Part shown: positions 30,012 through 40,147 of the stretch, in pieces
Position numbering within the stretch: the first letter of the stretch is position 1
How the letters are laid out: every line of letters begins with the position of its first letter
Assembly: GCA_947259295.1 (NCBI GenBank)
Contig: CAMYMG010000036.1
Span: forward strand, 62,001 to 126,000
Direction of reading: 5' to 3'
Source of the DNA: an uncultured Rhizobiaceae bacterium
GTDB lineage: Bacteria > Pseudomonadota > Alphaproteobacteria > Rhizobiales > Rhizobiaceae
DNA length: 64,000 nucleotides
The notes under the pieces: generated by a model
Database searches by the model: none
Seen by the model: only the letters and a program-made list of their open reading frames with translations
Told to the model about the DNA's origin: nothing
Translations under genes and position numbers: made by a program

Positions 30012-30645
30012 CAAAACACTGCCACTCCGATAAAGCGGGGGGCTTTACGCCAGTGGTCCCGCCAAAGCAATTGCCGTTCTGCATGGCAGCTACTCGCCAA
30101 TGCGCCGTCTGGATTGCGTGCGCCTTTTACCATCAACAGGCAAAAAGAAAACGACTGATCGCCTGCCGTTGCGGAAACGTTTTTGGCTTCCCGTTCGCAT
30201 GAGCCCGGCCGGGCCACGGGCCACCGCGGCGGCGCTCCCGGTCGATTGCTGCCCACCCGCCACGGCTTTCTCCCTATTTTTCAGGCCGTTCTTGGCGTCT
30301 TCGGAATCAGAGTTTGAGGATTTTCCGCCGATATGGTCCGATTCCCGGAACCGAGTTGTCGAGCTCACGTAACGCGAGGTAGCGGTCCGATGTTCCGCCC
30401 GCGCGATGACGGGCGCCTCGATACGGCTTTCGGAATGAGTCCGCGCCTGATTCGGACGTATCCGGCCACCGACCGGCCATCAGCCAGGTCCGCACCGCGA
30501 CCATGCTATGCTATCCGGAGGGCTGCACTCCCGGCTGGAGGGAACGGATCTTGGCGGATCGCATTTGCCTCGCGAGGCTGACAGTGCGTACCGCGACCTG
30601 GTCGCAGCAAGCCGGAAACCGCGCCGATTACAAGGAGTTCTCCCC

Positions 30646-31047
30646 ATGATCTACGAAACACCGCCCAGCATCCGCCGTCTGGAGACCGACCGCAGCGATG
30701 CCTGCGCCTTCGAAATCACCGGCCATATCACGGCCGCCGACATGGAGAACCTCTACGGCCTTCTGGAAGCCGAATACGCCCTGCACGACAAGCTCGACCT
30801 GCTGGTTCTGATCCACGACTACGAGGGCTTCGACTGGAGCGCCGCCTTCACCGAGACCACCATGCTCGGCAAGACCCATGCTCTCAAGCATATCCGCAAA
30901 TACGCCGTCGTAGGCGGTCCGGACTGGATGCGCGGCGTGCTCGGCTTCTTCAAGCCGTTCTTTTCGATCGACATGAAGCATTTCGAGCTCGACGACGCGG
31001 CAGCGGCGTGGAAATGGATCGGCGCAAACCCGGTCGAAACCGCCTGA
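30646..31047 (+). CDS. STAS/SpoIIAA-like protein
   Basis: AFEITGHITAADMENLYGLLEAEYALHDKLDLLVLIHDYEGFDWSAAFTET...KHIRKYAVVGGPDWM; RBS AAGGAG. Confidence 0.88.
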   Translation: MIYETPPSIRRLETDRSDACAFEITGHITAADMENLYGLLEAEYALHDKLDLLVLIHDYEGFDWSAAFTETTMLGKTHALKHIRKYAVVGGPDWMRGVLGFFKPFFSIDMKHFELDDAAAAWKWIGANPVETA

Positions 31048-31056
31048 CAGCCTTTG

Positions 31057-31080
31057 TGTGACCGGGCATCCCCGGTCACA
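31057..31080. terminator. Hairpin TGTGACCGGG-CATC-CCCGGTCACA downstream of SpoIIAA-like gene
   Basis: 10-bp perfect stem; no clear T-tract. Confidence 0.5.
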
Positions 31081-31132
31081 TGCCCGACACAGCTCATGTT
31101 CAGAAGGCGTGCATGCCTGCTAGAACCTGATC

Positions 31133-32011
31133 ATGAGTCTTTCCCCGACGCTTCGCATTACCGACATGCTCTCGGAGGCCGGCGATCCGGCGCGCGTCAA
31201 CGAGGACGCGGCCGGCGGCAACCGCTGCTCGGCCTTCGTCATCGACGGTGCAACCGGGCTCGGCGCCAAGAGCATCGTCGGCCTGGAAGGGTCGGATGCG
31301 GCCTGGCTCGCCCGGCTGGCAAAAACCTTCTTCGAACAGGAGGTCACGCCCGCCCGCGCCATGCCCGATATCGTCCGCACGCTCAACAAGCAGGCCGCGA
31401 CAGTCGTGCATGACGCGGCCGGCGGCCTGCCGATCGCGCCGTGGAGCCTGCCTGTCGCCGGGTTCCAGCTTGTACGCGTCGAGGGCCCGTCGCTGGTCAC
31501 CTACGGACTTGGCGATTGCCGGCTTTTCCTGACCGGTGCCGACGGGATCACCATGGACACCACGGCGCTGAAAGGCAGCCATGCCCGGGAACAGGAGGGC
31601 GCGCGACGCGCCATCGCGCATGCCGGCGGGCTCTCCGCCGCCCGTTCGCTTGCCGAAGATCCGACCGTGCGTGACGAACTGCGCCGCCATCGCGCCACCT
31701 ACAACCGCGACGACTCGTCCGTCTGGACCCTCGGCACCGAGCCGGCGGCGTCGAAGCACCTGGCCGTGGACAGGCTTGCCGTCGACCTGCCGGCCACGGG
31801 GCTATTGTGCACCGACGGCTTCGCCGCGCTGAGCGACCAGTATGGCCGCTATGCTCCCGACGAACTCGTGGCCGTCGCGAAATCCGCCGGGCTGAAGGCG
31901 CTGATGACGGAACTGCGGCAGATCGAGCGCGTCGAGGACCCGGATGGTCGCCTCTACCCGCGCTTCAAGGTCTCGGACGACGCCACGGCGCTGCTCTTCG
32001 AGGTCGTCTGA
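31133..32011 (+). CDS. PP2C family serine/threonine protein phosphatase
   Basis: RVNEDAAGG...AFVIDGATGLG...YGLGDCRLFL...LLCTDGFAAL PP2C motif order. Confidence 0.85.
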   Translation: MSLSPTLRITDMLSEAGDPARVNEDAAGGNRCSAFVIDGATGLGAKSIVGLEGSDAAWLARLAKTFFEQEVTPARAMPDIVRTLNKQAATVVHDAAGGLPIAPWSLPVAGFQLVRVEGPSLVTYGLGDCRLFLTGADGITMDTTALKGSHAREQEGARRAIAHAGGLSAARSLAEDPTVRDELRRHRATYNRDDSSVWTLGTEPAASKHLAVDRLAVDLPATGLLCTDGFAALSDQYGRYAPDELVAVAKSAGLKALMTELRQIERVEDPDGRLYPRFKVSDDATALLFEVV

Positions 32012-32028
32012 AGCCGGGCCCCTGCCGG

Positions 32029-33156
32029 TCAGCGTACGATGGTCAGGCGCTCGGCGGCACGCGTGATCGCCGTGTAGAGCCAGCGCTGCCGCGTTTCCTT
32101 GAACGCATAACTCTCGTCGAACAGCACGATGTCGTTCCACTGCGAGCCCTGCGCCTTGTGCACGGTCAGCGCGTAGCCATAGTCGAAATCGTCGAAGCGC
32201 TTCTTCTGCTGCCATGGAACGTCGGTATCCGGATCGTCGAAGGCCGATTTGAGCAGCTTGATCTTGGCGACGCCGCGATCCGGGTCGTCCTCCTCCGGCG
32301 ACACCAGCAGGTTGATGCCGGGCTTCACCGTTTCGCGCGACGAGGTCATCACCTTCCACAGCGAGCCGTTGAGCAGGCCCTTGGCCGGGTCGTTGCGCAG
32401 GCAGACAAGCTTGTCGCCGGCCTGCGGGTAATTGGCGGTAAAGCCCTTCAGCTCGCGCAGCCGCTGATTGTAGCGCTTGCGCGTCCGGTTGGTGCCGACG
32501 AGCACCTGGTCGGCCTTGAGCACCAGTTCCTGCGTCACGTCTTCCTTGCCGATCACCTGCGCCGTGCCGTAGTCGCCGCGCATGAATTCGCGGCCCTCGC
32601 GCACGTCGAGCGCCAGCCGCAGGATCGGATTGTCGCGTGCCTGCCGGTGGATCTCGGTCAAAAGGATGTCCGGCTCGTGCTCGGTGAAGAAGCCGCCGCC
32701 CGAAATCGGCGGCAGCTGCGCCGGGTCGCCGAGCACCAGGATCGGCGTGCCGAAGGTGAGCAGGTCGCGGCCGAGCTGCTCATCGACCATCGAGCATTCG
32801 TCGACGATGATAAGCTTGGCGCGCGACACCGGGCTTTGCCGGTTGAGCGAGAAGGTCGGCGACATCGACGTCTTGCCGGTCACCTCGTCGGAGACCGATT
32901 CCTCGCCCTTCGGCCGATAGATCAGCGAATGGATGGTGCGCGCATTCGTAGCGCCCTTGGAGCGCAGCACCTGCGCCGCCTTGCCAGTGAAGGCGGCGAA
33001 CTGCACCTGGCCGTCGACATGCTCTGCGAAATAGCGCGCCAGCGTCGTCTTGCCGGTGCCGGCATAGCCGAACAGGCGAAAGATCTGCGGACGGCCGTCC
33101 TTCAGCCACCGCGCCACCGCCTTCAGCGCGTCGTCCTGCTGCGGAGAAAATTCCAT
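32029..33156 (-). CDS. ATP-dependent RecD-like DNA helicase
   Basis: MEFSPQQDDALKAVARWLKDG...FGYAGTGKTTLARYF...IIVDECSMVDEQL...ALTVHKAQGSQW. Confidence 0.9.
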   Translation of the reverse strand: MEFSPQQDDALKAVARWLKDGRPQIFRLFGYAGTGKTTLARYFAEHVDGQVQFAAFTGKAAQVLRSKGATNARTIHSLIYRPKGEESVSDEVTGKTSMSPTFSLNRQSPVSRAKLIIVDECSMVDEQLGRDLLTFGTPILVLGDPAQLPPISGGGFFTEHEPDILLTEIHRQARDNPILRLALDVREGREFMRGDYGTAQVIGKEDVTQELVLKADQVLVGTNRTRKRYNQRLRELKGFTANYPQAGDKLVCLRNDPAKGLLNGSLWKVMTSSRETVKPGINLLVSPEEDDPDRGVAKIKLLKSAFDDPDTDVPWQQKKRFDDFDYGYALTVHKAQGSQWNDIVLFDESYAFKETRQRWLYTAITRAAERLTIVR

Positions 33157-33387
33157 CGGCCTGACTGACAGGATTCGGTCGCCGGGGGCAAGGGACATGA
33201 GCACCGAACCGAGCCCAGCCGCCGAGGTCATGTTGCGTCGCAGCAATAAACCGTCCTATAGAGGCCGCTCGACAGGACCCGGCGCCAGGCCGGGTGGCTC
33301 TTCCGGCCGCCGATCCGCCGGACAACTCATCGCAGCAGCGTTCGTAGCGGGTTTCCGCGCCGCGTGGCCTGCCTGGAATTCCGGTTT

Positions 33388-34872
33388 ATGATCTCGCTAA
33401 ACGCCTACCGTAACCAGTGGTTCGGCAACGTCCGCGCCGACGTTCTTGCCGGCCTCGTCGTCGCCCTCGCGCTCATCCCCGAGGCGATCGCCTTCTCGAT
33501 CATCGCCGGTGTCGACCCCAAGATCGGCCTCTACGCCTCCTTCTCGATCGCCGTCATCGTCGCCATCACCGGCGGCCGGCCCGGCATGATCTCGGCCGCC
33601 ACTGCGGCCACCGCAGTGCTGATGGTCACGCTGGTCAGGGATTACGGTCTGCAATATCTGCTCGCCGCCACGGTGCTCGCCGGCCTGCTGCAGATCGGCG
33701 CCGGCCTCTTGAAGCTCGGCTATGTCATGAGATTCGTCTCGCGCTCGGTGATGACCGGCTTCGTCAACGCGCTCGCCATCTTGATCTTCATGGCGCAGCT
33801 GCCCGAACTCATCGGCGTGCCCTGGCTGACCTACGTGATGGTCGCCGCCGGCCTTGCCATCATCTACCTCTTCCCGCTGCTCACCAAGTCGATCCCCTCG
33901 CCGCTCGTCTGCATCCTGATCCTGACCGCCGTGTCGATCGGCTTCGGCTTCGACGTGCGCACCGTCGGCGACATGGGCGAACTGCCCTCGACCCTGCCCG
34001 TTTTCCTCATCCCGCAGATCCCCTTCACGCTCGAGACGCTGATGATCATCCTGCCCTATTCGGCGGCGGTGGCGGCCGTCGGCCTGCTGGAATCGCTGAT
34101 GACGGCGTCAATTGTCGACGAGTTGACTGACACGCCGAGCGACAAGAACCAGGAATGCATTGGCCAGGGCATCGCCAACACGGCGACCGGCTTCATCGGC
34201 GGCATGGCCGGCTGCGCCATGATCGGCCAGTCGATCATCAACGTTAAGTCGGGCGGCCGCGGCCGGCTGTCGACCTTCTGCGCCGGCATCCTGCTGCTGT
34301 TCATGATCGTCGTACTCGGCGACTGGGTGAAGGAGATCCCGATGCCGGCGCTCGTCGCCATCATGATCATGGTCTCGATCGGTACCTTCTCGTGGTCGTC
34401 GATCGTCAATCTGCGCCATCATCCGCGCTCCTCGTCGATCGTCATGCTGGCGACCGTCATCTGCGTCGTCTTCACCCACAACCTGGCGATCGGCGTCTTC
34501 GTCGGCGTGCTTTTGTCCGGCATCTTCTTCGCCTGGAAGATCGCCCAGATTTTCCGCGTCACCTCGACCCTGTCGGACGACGGCAAGGCCCGCACCTATG
34601 TCGTCGAAGGCCAGGTCTTCTTCGCATCGGCTGACGATTTCACCGCCGCCTTCGACTTCAAGGAAGCGCTGGAAAAGGTCGTCATCGACGTCAGCCGGGC
34701 GCATATCTGGGACATTTCGAGCGTCGCCGCCCTCGACACCATCGTGCTTAAATTCCGCCGCGACGGGGCGGAGGTGGAGATCGTCGGCCTGAACAAGGCG
34801 AGCGAGACCATCGTCGACAGGCTGGCCGTCCACGACAAGCCGGGCGCGCTCGAAACCCTGATGGGCCACTAG
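33388..34872 (+). CDS. SulP family inorganic anion transporter with C-terminal STAS domain
   Basis: [38 protein letters not shown]-terminal [20 protein letters not shown]. Confidence 0.93.
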   Translation: MISLNAYRNQWFGNVRADVLAGLVVALALIPEAIAFSIIAGVDPKIGLYASFSIAVIVAITGGRPGMISAATAATAVLMVTLVRDYGLQYLLAATVLAGLLQIGAGLLKLGYVMRFVSRSVMTGFVNALAILIFMAQLPELIGVPWLTYVMVAAGLAIIYLFPLLTKSIPSPLVCILILTAVSIGFGFDVRTVGDMGELPSTLPVFLIPQIPFTLETLMIILPYSAAVAAVGLLESLMTASIVDELTDTPSDKNQECIGQGIANTATGFIGGMAGCAMIGQSIINVKSGGRGRLSTFCAGILLLFMIVVLGDWVKEIPMPALVAIMIMVSIGTFSWSSIVNLRHHPRSSSIVMLATVICVVFTHNLAIGVFVGVLLSGIFFAWKIAQIFRVTSTLSDDGKARTYVVEGQVFFASADDFTAAFDFKEALEKVVIDVSRAHIWDISSVAALDTIVLKFRRDGAEVEIVGLNKASETIVDRLAVHDKPGALETLMGH

Positions 34873-34978
34873 CGGTCCATTTCCCGACTGCCGTCTCGAG
34901 ACTGGCGACAGGTCATTGCAACGGGTTATGGTCGAAGAATAGCAGAGCCGGCGCGGGCCGGACGCAGGGAGAACACCC

Positions 34979-35833
34979 ATGTCGAAACTCATCGCCCTCG
35001 TCGACGGCTCGATCTATGCGCGCAGCGTCTGCGACCATGCCGCCTGGATCGCCGGCCGTACCGGCCAGCCGGTCGAGCTGCTGCACGTGCTCGGCCGCCG
35101 CGAGACGGCAAGCGTCCCCGCCGATCTCAGCGGTTCGATCGCGCTCGGCGCACGGACCGCGCTGCTCTCGGAACTGGCGACGCTCGACGAACAGCGCGCC
35201 AAGCTGGCGCAGAAGCGCGGTCGCGCCATTCTCGACGACGCAAAGGCCGCCGTTGAAGAAGATGGCGTCGGCGATGTGACGACCAGGCTGCGCATCGGCG
35301 ATCTCGTCGAGACGGTGGCCGAAATGGAAAAGGACGCCGCCATGCTGGTCATCGGCAAACGCGGCGAGGGAGCCGATTTCGCCAAGCTGCACCTCGGCTC
35401 CAACCTCGAGCGGGTCGTCAGGGCCACGCACAAGCCGGTGTTCGTGGCATCGCGCGCCTTCACGCCGGTCGAGCGCTTCGTCATCGCCTATGATGGCGGC
35501 GCCAGCGCCAACCGCGCCGTCGAGTGCGTGGCGTCGAGTGCAATGCTCAAGGGCCTCCCCTGCACACTGCTGTCGGTCGGCGCCGACACGGCCGAAAACC
35601 GCTCCCGCCTCGACGCACCGGCAAAGATCCTGCGCGACGCGGGCTATACGGTCGAAACGCTCCTGCAGCAGGGCGACCCCGACGAGGTGATCGGCGCCCG
35701 CGTCGAATCCGAGCACGAGGGCCTGCTCGTGATGGGCGCCTACGGCCATTCGCGCATCCGCAACCTGGTCATCGGCAGCACCACGAGCGCCATGGTGCGC
35801 CGCTGCAAGATCCCGGTGCTGCTGATCCGCTAG
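34979..35833 (+). CDS. Universal stress protein, tandem Usp domains
   Basis: N-terminal LIALVDGSIYARSVCDHA; C-terminal LLVMGAYGHSRIRNLVIGSTTSAMVRRCKIPVLLIR. Confidence 0.92.
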   Translation: MSKLIALVDGSIYARSVCDHAAWIAGRTGQPVELLHVLGRRETASVPADLSGSIALGARTALLSELATLDEQRAKLAQKRGRAILDDAKAAVEEDGVGDVTTRLRIGDLVETVAEMEKDAAMLVIGKRGEGADFAKLHLGSNLERVVRATHKPVFVASRAFTPVERFVIAYDGGASANRAVECVASSAMLKGLPCTLLSVGADTAENRSRLDAPAKILRDAGYTVETLLQQGDPDEVIGARVESEHEGLLVMGAYGHSRIRNLVIGSTTSAMVRRCKIPVLLIR

Positions 35834-35880
35834 CCCGGACCGCAGCGATAGCAGTTCCGCGAAAAGGCCGATTGCCTCGT

Positions 35881-35915
35881 CAATTAATTGGATGTATCGT
35901 TCATTCAATTAATTG
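35881..35915. promoter_or_regulatory. Two copies of palindrome CAATTAATTG, candidate TetR operator
   Basis: 35881-35890 and 35906-35915, upstream of TetR start at 35928. Confidence 0.55.
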
Positions 35916-35927
35916 TTGACGTTCAGC

Positions 35928-36539
35928 ATGTCGCCTCGCCACTACTCGATGAAGAAGCGCAGCAGCGACGCCGCCGAGACACGGCGGCGCATCGTCGAGT
36001 CGACGCTTCAGCTTCATGCGCAGAAAGGTGTCCTCGGCACGTCCTGGAAGGACATCGCCGCGCTTGCCGATGTCTCGATCGGCACAGTCTACAAGCACTT
36101 TCCCGACCTCGACGCGCTCCTGCCGGCCTGCGGCGCCCTGATGATGGAGCGCTTCCGGCCGCCCTCCCCCGAAGATGCCGGGGACCTGCTCGACGGCCTT
36201 GCCGACCCCAAGGACCGGCTCGGGCGCGTCGTCACCGAAATCTTCGCCTTTTACGACCGGGCCGGTCCGGCGGCGGAGGTCGACCCGCGCGAGCGCAAGC
36301 TGCCGCAGATCCGGGAATGGGAAGCCTATTGGGCCGGGACGGTGGCTACCGTCGTGAGCGCCGCCCTTGCGCCGCTTCGACCAGCCGAAGCACAGCTGGC
36401 TTTCGTCGCCGCCCTGCTCGACCAGCGCAGCTTTGCTGCCTTGAGCGCGCGTGGCATCGCCGCCGACAAGGCCGCGGGCGAAATCGCGCGGATGGCCATG
36501 GCCTGGCTCGCCCTCGATCGGGAGAATTCCAGCCCCTAG
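35928..36539 (+). CDS. TetR/AcrR family transcriptional regulator
   Basis: SDAAETRRRIVESTLQLHAQKGVLGTSWKDIAALADVSIGTVYKHFPDLDALL. Confidence 0.9.
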   Translation: MSPRHYSMKKRSSDAAETRRRIVESTLQLHAQKGVLGTSWKDIAALADVSIGTVYKHFPDLDALLPACGALMMERFRPPSPEDAGDLLDGLADPKDRLGRVVTEIFAFYDRAGPAAEVDPRERKLPQIREWEAYWAGTVATVVSAALAPLRPAEAQLAFVAALLDQRSFAALSARGIAADKAAGEIARMAMAWLALDRENSSP

Positions 36540-36559
36540 TCAGCAACGGGAGGTTTTGC

Positions 36560-37033
36560 ATGAACATGACGCTCCAGAACGCCGGCGCCTTCGCACTCAA
36601 ACCCGACGAGGGTGAACGCCTGCTATGGCTTGGCGAACCGGCCATCCTCAAGATCACCGGCGCGGAGACCGGCGGCCACTACGCCGTTGCCGAGGTGATT
36701 TCGACGCCGGAAGGTTTTGTGCCGCTCCACGTGCATGACAATGAGGACGAGGCTTTCCTGATCATGGACGGCGAGGTCGAGTTCACGGTCGGCGACAAGA
36801 CGCTCTCTGCCGGTCCGGGCGCCTTCATTCTCGGTCCACGCGGCATCCCGCATTCCTACAAGGTGAAATCCGCCAGCGCGCGCATCATGATGATCTTCTC
36901 GCCCGCCGGCTTCGAGAACTTCATCCGCGAGACGAGCCTGCCGCTGGACAGGGCGCAAGAGGCCGGCGAGCCTGATATGGAACATTTGATGCAGACCGCC
37001 GCCCGCTACGGCGCGCGCATCCTCGAGGAGTAG
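36560..37033 (+). CDS. Cupin domain-containing protein
   Basis: EGFVPLHVHDNEDEAFLIMDGEVEFTVGDKTLSAGPGAFILGPRGIPHSYK. Confidence 0.92.
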   Translation: MNMTLQNAGAFALKPDEGERLLWLGEPAILKITGAETGGHYAVAEVISTPEGFVPLHVHDNEDEAFLIMDGEVEFTVGDKTLSAGPGAFILGPRGIPHSYKVKSASARIMMIFSPAGFENFIRETSLPLDRAQEAGEPDMEHLMQTAARYGARILEE

Positions 37034-37058
37034 AAAGCTCCGGCTGTGCAAGCTGCGC

Positions 37059-37418
37059 CTACGCTTCCGGGTCGTTCTCCAGCAGGATCGGCTTGCCGTG
37101 CGGCGTGGCATGCGCGGCGCGCTGCCATGCGGCGGCCAGTCCGTCGATGTCGCTCGCGCCGGCGATACCCTTGGCCGCGAGCATTCGTTCCAGCGCGCGC
37201 AGCCAGCACTGGTAGTAATCGCTGCCATCGGCCGCAACGCCGGGCCGCTTCACCTCCTGCGACAGCATTTCCGCCCATTCCGGCCAGGTGAACAGCCCGC
37301 GCTCATGCAGCGCCACGACCATGGCGAAGGCCTCAGCCTGCCAGGGTTCGTCGAAGGGCCGCGGGTCCATGGCGGAGACCTGGATGTCAGGCGGGCTCAA
37401 GGTAGCTTCCCCAGGCAT
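37059..37418 (-). CDS. Nitrile hydratase accessory protein
   Basis: FDEPWQAEAFAMVVALHERGLFTWPEWAEMLSQEVKR...DYYQCWLRALERMLAAKG; downstream of NHase beta. Confidence 0.88.
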   Translation of the reverse strand: MPGEATLSPPDIQVSAMDPRPFDEPWQAEAFAMVVALHERGLFTWPEWAEMLSQEVKRPGVAADGSDYYQCWLRALERMLAAKGIAGASDIDGLAAAWQRAAHATPHGKPILLENDPEA

Positions 37419-38043
37419 CGATCGACACCGTCAGCGTCGGGTCGGCGTCCTCGCCCCAGATCTCCTTGCCGGTGAAAACCACGGTATAGACCCGTTGCGG
37501 CTGCTCGCCCTCTCCATGCGCATTGCTGTCGGGGAACACGAACCCCTCGTGCACGGTTTCCACGACGCCTTGCTTGGCCCGGGCATAGCGCGGCAGCCGC
37601 GTGTGGCCGCTCGGGCTGAAATTCTTCGTCACCACCAGGTCGCCCGCCTTGAAGCGCGGCGTCTCCACCGGCCGGTCGCAGGGGCCGCCGCGCGCCAGCA
37701 CCGCCGGCACGTCTTCAGCCTTCAGCACGCGCTTCGGCGACGCCGCGGCGTCCACCGCCCTGCCCTCCGCGAGATCGCGCTCGCTGACGAAGCCGTGCCG
37801 TTTCAGCAGCCGCTCCAGCCCCTTGATCCAGATTTCGTAATAGCTCGACGACAGATAGTCGACCGGATGCCGGTTTTCGCGCGCGTGCCGGCTTTCGTCG
37901 ATGTTCCAGGCGCCGAGCGCGCCCGAGGCAAGCGTCAGGCCGAGCGCCCGCTTTTCCCAGTCGGCATGGAACACCGGTTCGTCGATCTCCGGCGCGACCG
38001 GCCCGAGTCCCATCTGGCCGCCGAGGTCGTGCGGCCCGTTCAC
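37387..38043 (-). CDS. nthB: Nitrile hydratase subunit beta
   Basis: [19 protein letters not shown]...[35 protein letters not shown] start overlaps alpha stop. Confidence 0.95.
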   Translation of the reverse strand: MNGPHDLGGQMGLGPVAPEIDEPVFHADWEKRALGLTLASGALGAWNIDESRHARENRHPVDYLSSSYYEIWIKGLERLLKRHGFVSERDLAEGRAVDAAASPKRVLKAEDVPAVLARGGPCDRPVETPRFKAGDLVVTKNFSPSGHTRLPRYARAKQGVVETVHEGFVFPDSNAHGEGEQPQRVYTVVFTGKEIWGEDADPTLTVSIDAWGSYLEPA

Positions 38044-38660
38044 GCCGCCTCCGGCGCCAGCGCCAGCCCGGTGCCGATCATCGAATCGCGCGTCACCAGT
38101 CCAGCGAGCTTTTCCTCGCTCCAGCCCTCGGTGCCGGCCGGGCGCTCGGGGACCACCAGATAGCGCAGTTCAGCGGTCGAATCCCAAACGCGGATTTTCG
38201 TCTCGGCGGCCAGCGTCAGCCCGAATTCGGCCAGCACGCCGCGCGGATCGATCACCGCCCTGCTGCGATAGGGCGGCGCCTTGTACCAGACCGGCGGCAG
38301 CCCGAGCACCGCCCAGGGATAACAGGAGCACAGCGTGCACACGACGAGGTTGTGCGTGTCGGGCGTGTTGAACGCCGCCTGCATGTGCTCCCCCTGCCGC
38401 CCGGTGAAGCCGAGCGAGGCGATCGCCGCCGTGGCGTCCTTGCGCAGCCAGTCCGCATAGGCCGGATCGCTCCAGGCCTTGGCGACGACCCTGGCGCCGT
38501 TCCTCGGGCCGATCTTGTGCTCATAGGTGTCGACGATGACGTCTATCGCGGCGGCATCGACCAGCCCCTTCTGGGTCAGGATCGTCTCCAGCGCCCGCAC
38601 CCGCGCCGCCATTGGGCCGAACTCATTGTCGTGGTGGTCGTGATCGTGGTCATGCGCCAT
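38040..38660 (-). CDS. nthA: Nitrile hydratase subunit alpha (cobalt-type CTLCSC motif)
   Basis: [29 protein letters not shown] metal-binding motif; H/D-rich N-terminus. Confidence 0.95.
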   Translation of the reverse strand: MAHDHDHDHHDNEFGPMAARVRALETILTQKGLVDAAAIDVIVDTYEHKIGPRNGARVVAKAWSDPAYADWLRKDATAAIASLGFTGRQGEHMQAAFNTPDTHNLVVCTLCSCYPWAVLGLPPVWYKAPPYRSRAVIDPRGVLAEFGLTLAAETKIRVWDSTAELRYLVVPERPAGTEGWSEEKLAGLVTRDSMIGTGLALAPEAA

Positions 38661-38826
38661 GGCGGGAAAATATGCCTGGCCGCGGCCCGCCGCAAGCCGC
38701 CAGATTTCAGCGCAGCATTGGCCAGAGCGTCGCGCTCAAAGCAGATGACACCCGCTGTCGCCTCAGGATTGGAAAGGCACCCCGCCAGGAACCCGGTCCC
38801 GGCGGTATGATGTGCGCGGCGTCTGG

Positions 38827-39165
38827 TCAGGCGATGATGCCGAGTAGCGACGCGACGATGGCGCGGACATCGGCCAACACCTGCTCGGGCGCATGTTCGA
38901 TGAAGCGGAAGCCGCGCCCCTCTCGCTGCAGCGTGCGTGGCTGGTCGGCCAGGACCGCCCCGATCGTCTCCATGCCCGGTGGCAAGATGACCTTGGTGGG
39001 CCAGAATGTGGTGTTCCGTGTAATCGGGCAAACGACCGACCTTGGATACAAGGAGTTATACGCCTCGTCCGTCAGGACGATCGCCGGCCGTCGGCCTCCC
39101 TGCTCAGTACCGATCACGGGATCGAACACCACCCAGACCAGATCACCGGCCTGCAAGCGGGTCAT
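38827..39165 (-). CDS. MazF/PemK family toxin
   Basis: MTRLQAGDLVWVVFDPVIGTEQGGRRPAIVLTDEAYNSLYPRSVVCPITRN. Confidence 0.94.
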   Translation of the reverse strand: MTRLQAGDLVWVVFDPVIGTEQGGRRPAIVLTDEAYNSLYPRSVVCPITRNTTFWPTKVILPPGMETIGAVLADQPRTLQREGRGFRFIEHAPEQVLADVRAIVASLLGIIA

Positions 39166-39451
39166 CCATCGCAATGCCTCCGCGCGAATACGCGTCGTCG
39201 ATGGCCTCCGAACCCACGTCAGGTCCCCATTCGACGGTTTCCGGTGCGTTTTCAGGCCCGAGACGTTTCGTCTCCGAGATGATCCATGCCAGCGTCATCT
39301 TGCGCGGCCGGACGGGCTCGATGATGCCTTTGCCGTCCCTGACGGTGAGTTCCACCGTCTGACCCGGCTTCAAGCCTAGCTCTTCCATCACCGCCTTAGG
39401 CAAGCGGATACCGGCACTGTTGCCCCATTTGGAAATCTGTACCGCGGTCAT
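39143..39451 (-). CDS. MazE/AbrB family antitoxin
   Basis: MTAVQISKWGNSAGIRLPKAVMEELGLKPGQTVELTVRDGKGIIEP; overlaps mazF start. Confidence 0.94.
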   Translation of the reverse strand: MTAVQISKWGNSAGIRLPKAVMEELGLKPGQTVELTVRDGKGIIEPVRPRKMTLAWIISETKRLGPENAPETVEWGPDVGSEAIDDAYSRGGIAMDDPLAGR

Positions 39452-39466
39452 GGCTTCATCCGAGTA

Positions 39467-39489
39467 ATGTATATCCCAATGATATACAT
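39467..39489. promoter_or_regulatory. Inverted repeat ATGTATATC-CCAAT-GATATACAT, candidate MazE operator
   Basis: 9-bp perfect arms 15 bp upstream of mazE ATG. Confidence 0.7.
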
Positions 39490-39511
39490 CACCGACGGGC
39501 TGGCTTCAAGA

Positions 39512-40084
39512 TTACATCCCTTGCGGGCCACGGTTCATCGCCGCCACGCCGGTGCGGCAGACCTCGACCAGGCCGAGCGGCTTCATGATGGCTATGAACT
39601 GCTCGACCTTCGATACCTTGCCGGTGATCTCGAAGATGAAGTGCTCGGTATTGGCGTCGATGACGCTCGCCCGGAACGCGTCGGCAAGCCGCAGCGCCTC
39701 GACCCGATCGTCGCCGGTTCCTGCCACCTTGACCAGCGCCAGTTCCCGCGCCAGCGGCGACTGCTGGCCGAGCTCCTCGGCCATCACCGACAGGTCGACG
39801 ACGCGGTGCACCGGAACGATACGCTCGAGCTGGTGCTTGATCTGCTCGAGCACGTGCGGCGTTCCGCGCGTCACGATGGTGATGCGCGACAGGTGCTTCT
39901 CGTGCTCGGTTTCCGAGACGGTCAGGCTCTCGATGTTGTAGCCGCGGCCGGAGAACAGGCCGATGACCCGCGCCAGCACGCCCGGCTCGTTGTCGACCAG
40001 CACGGAAAGCGTGTGGTTTTCCGGCTTCTCCGTCTCCTTGGCAATGAAGTAGGCCGATCCGGTGGGTTGAAGCTGTGCGTTCAT
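39512..40084 (-). CDS. ilvH: Acetolactate synthase small subunit
   Basis: NHTLSVLVDNEPGVLARVIGLFSGRGYNIESLTVSETEHEKHLSRITIVT. Confidence 0.97.
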   Translation of the reverse strand: MNAQLQPTGSAYFIAKETEKPENHTLSVLVDNEPGVLARVIGLFSGRGYNIESLTVSETEHEKHLSRITIVTRGTPHVLEQIKHQLERIVPVHRVVDLSVMAEELGQQSPLARELALVKVAGTGDDRVEALRLADAFRASVIDANTEHFIFEITGKVSKVEQFIAIMKPLGLVEVCRTGVAAMNRGPQGM

Positions 40085-40147
40085 GGCATGAATCTCGTTC
40101 TCAAAGGTCTGCTCTAAGGCGCTGCTTTGGCGGCACTGTTTGATCGC

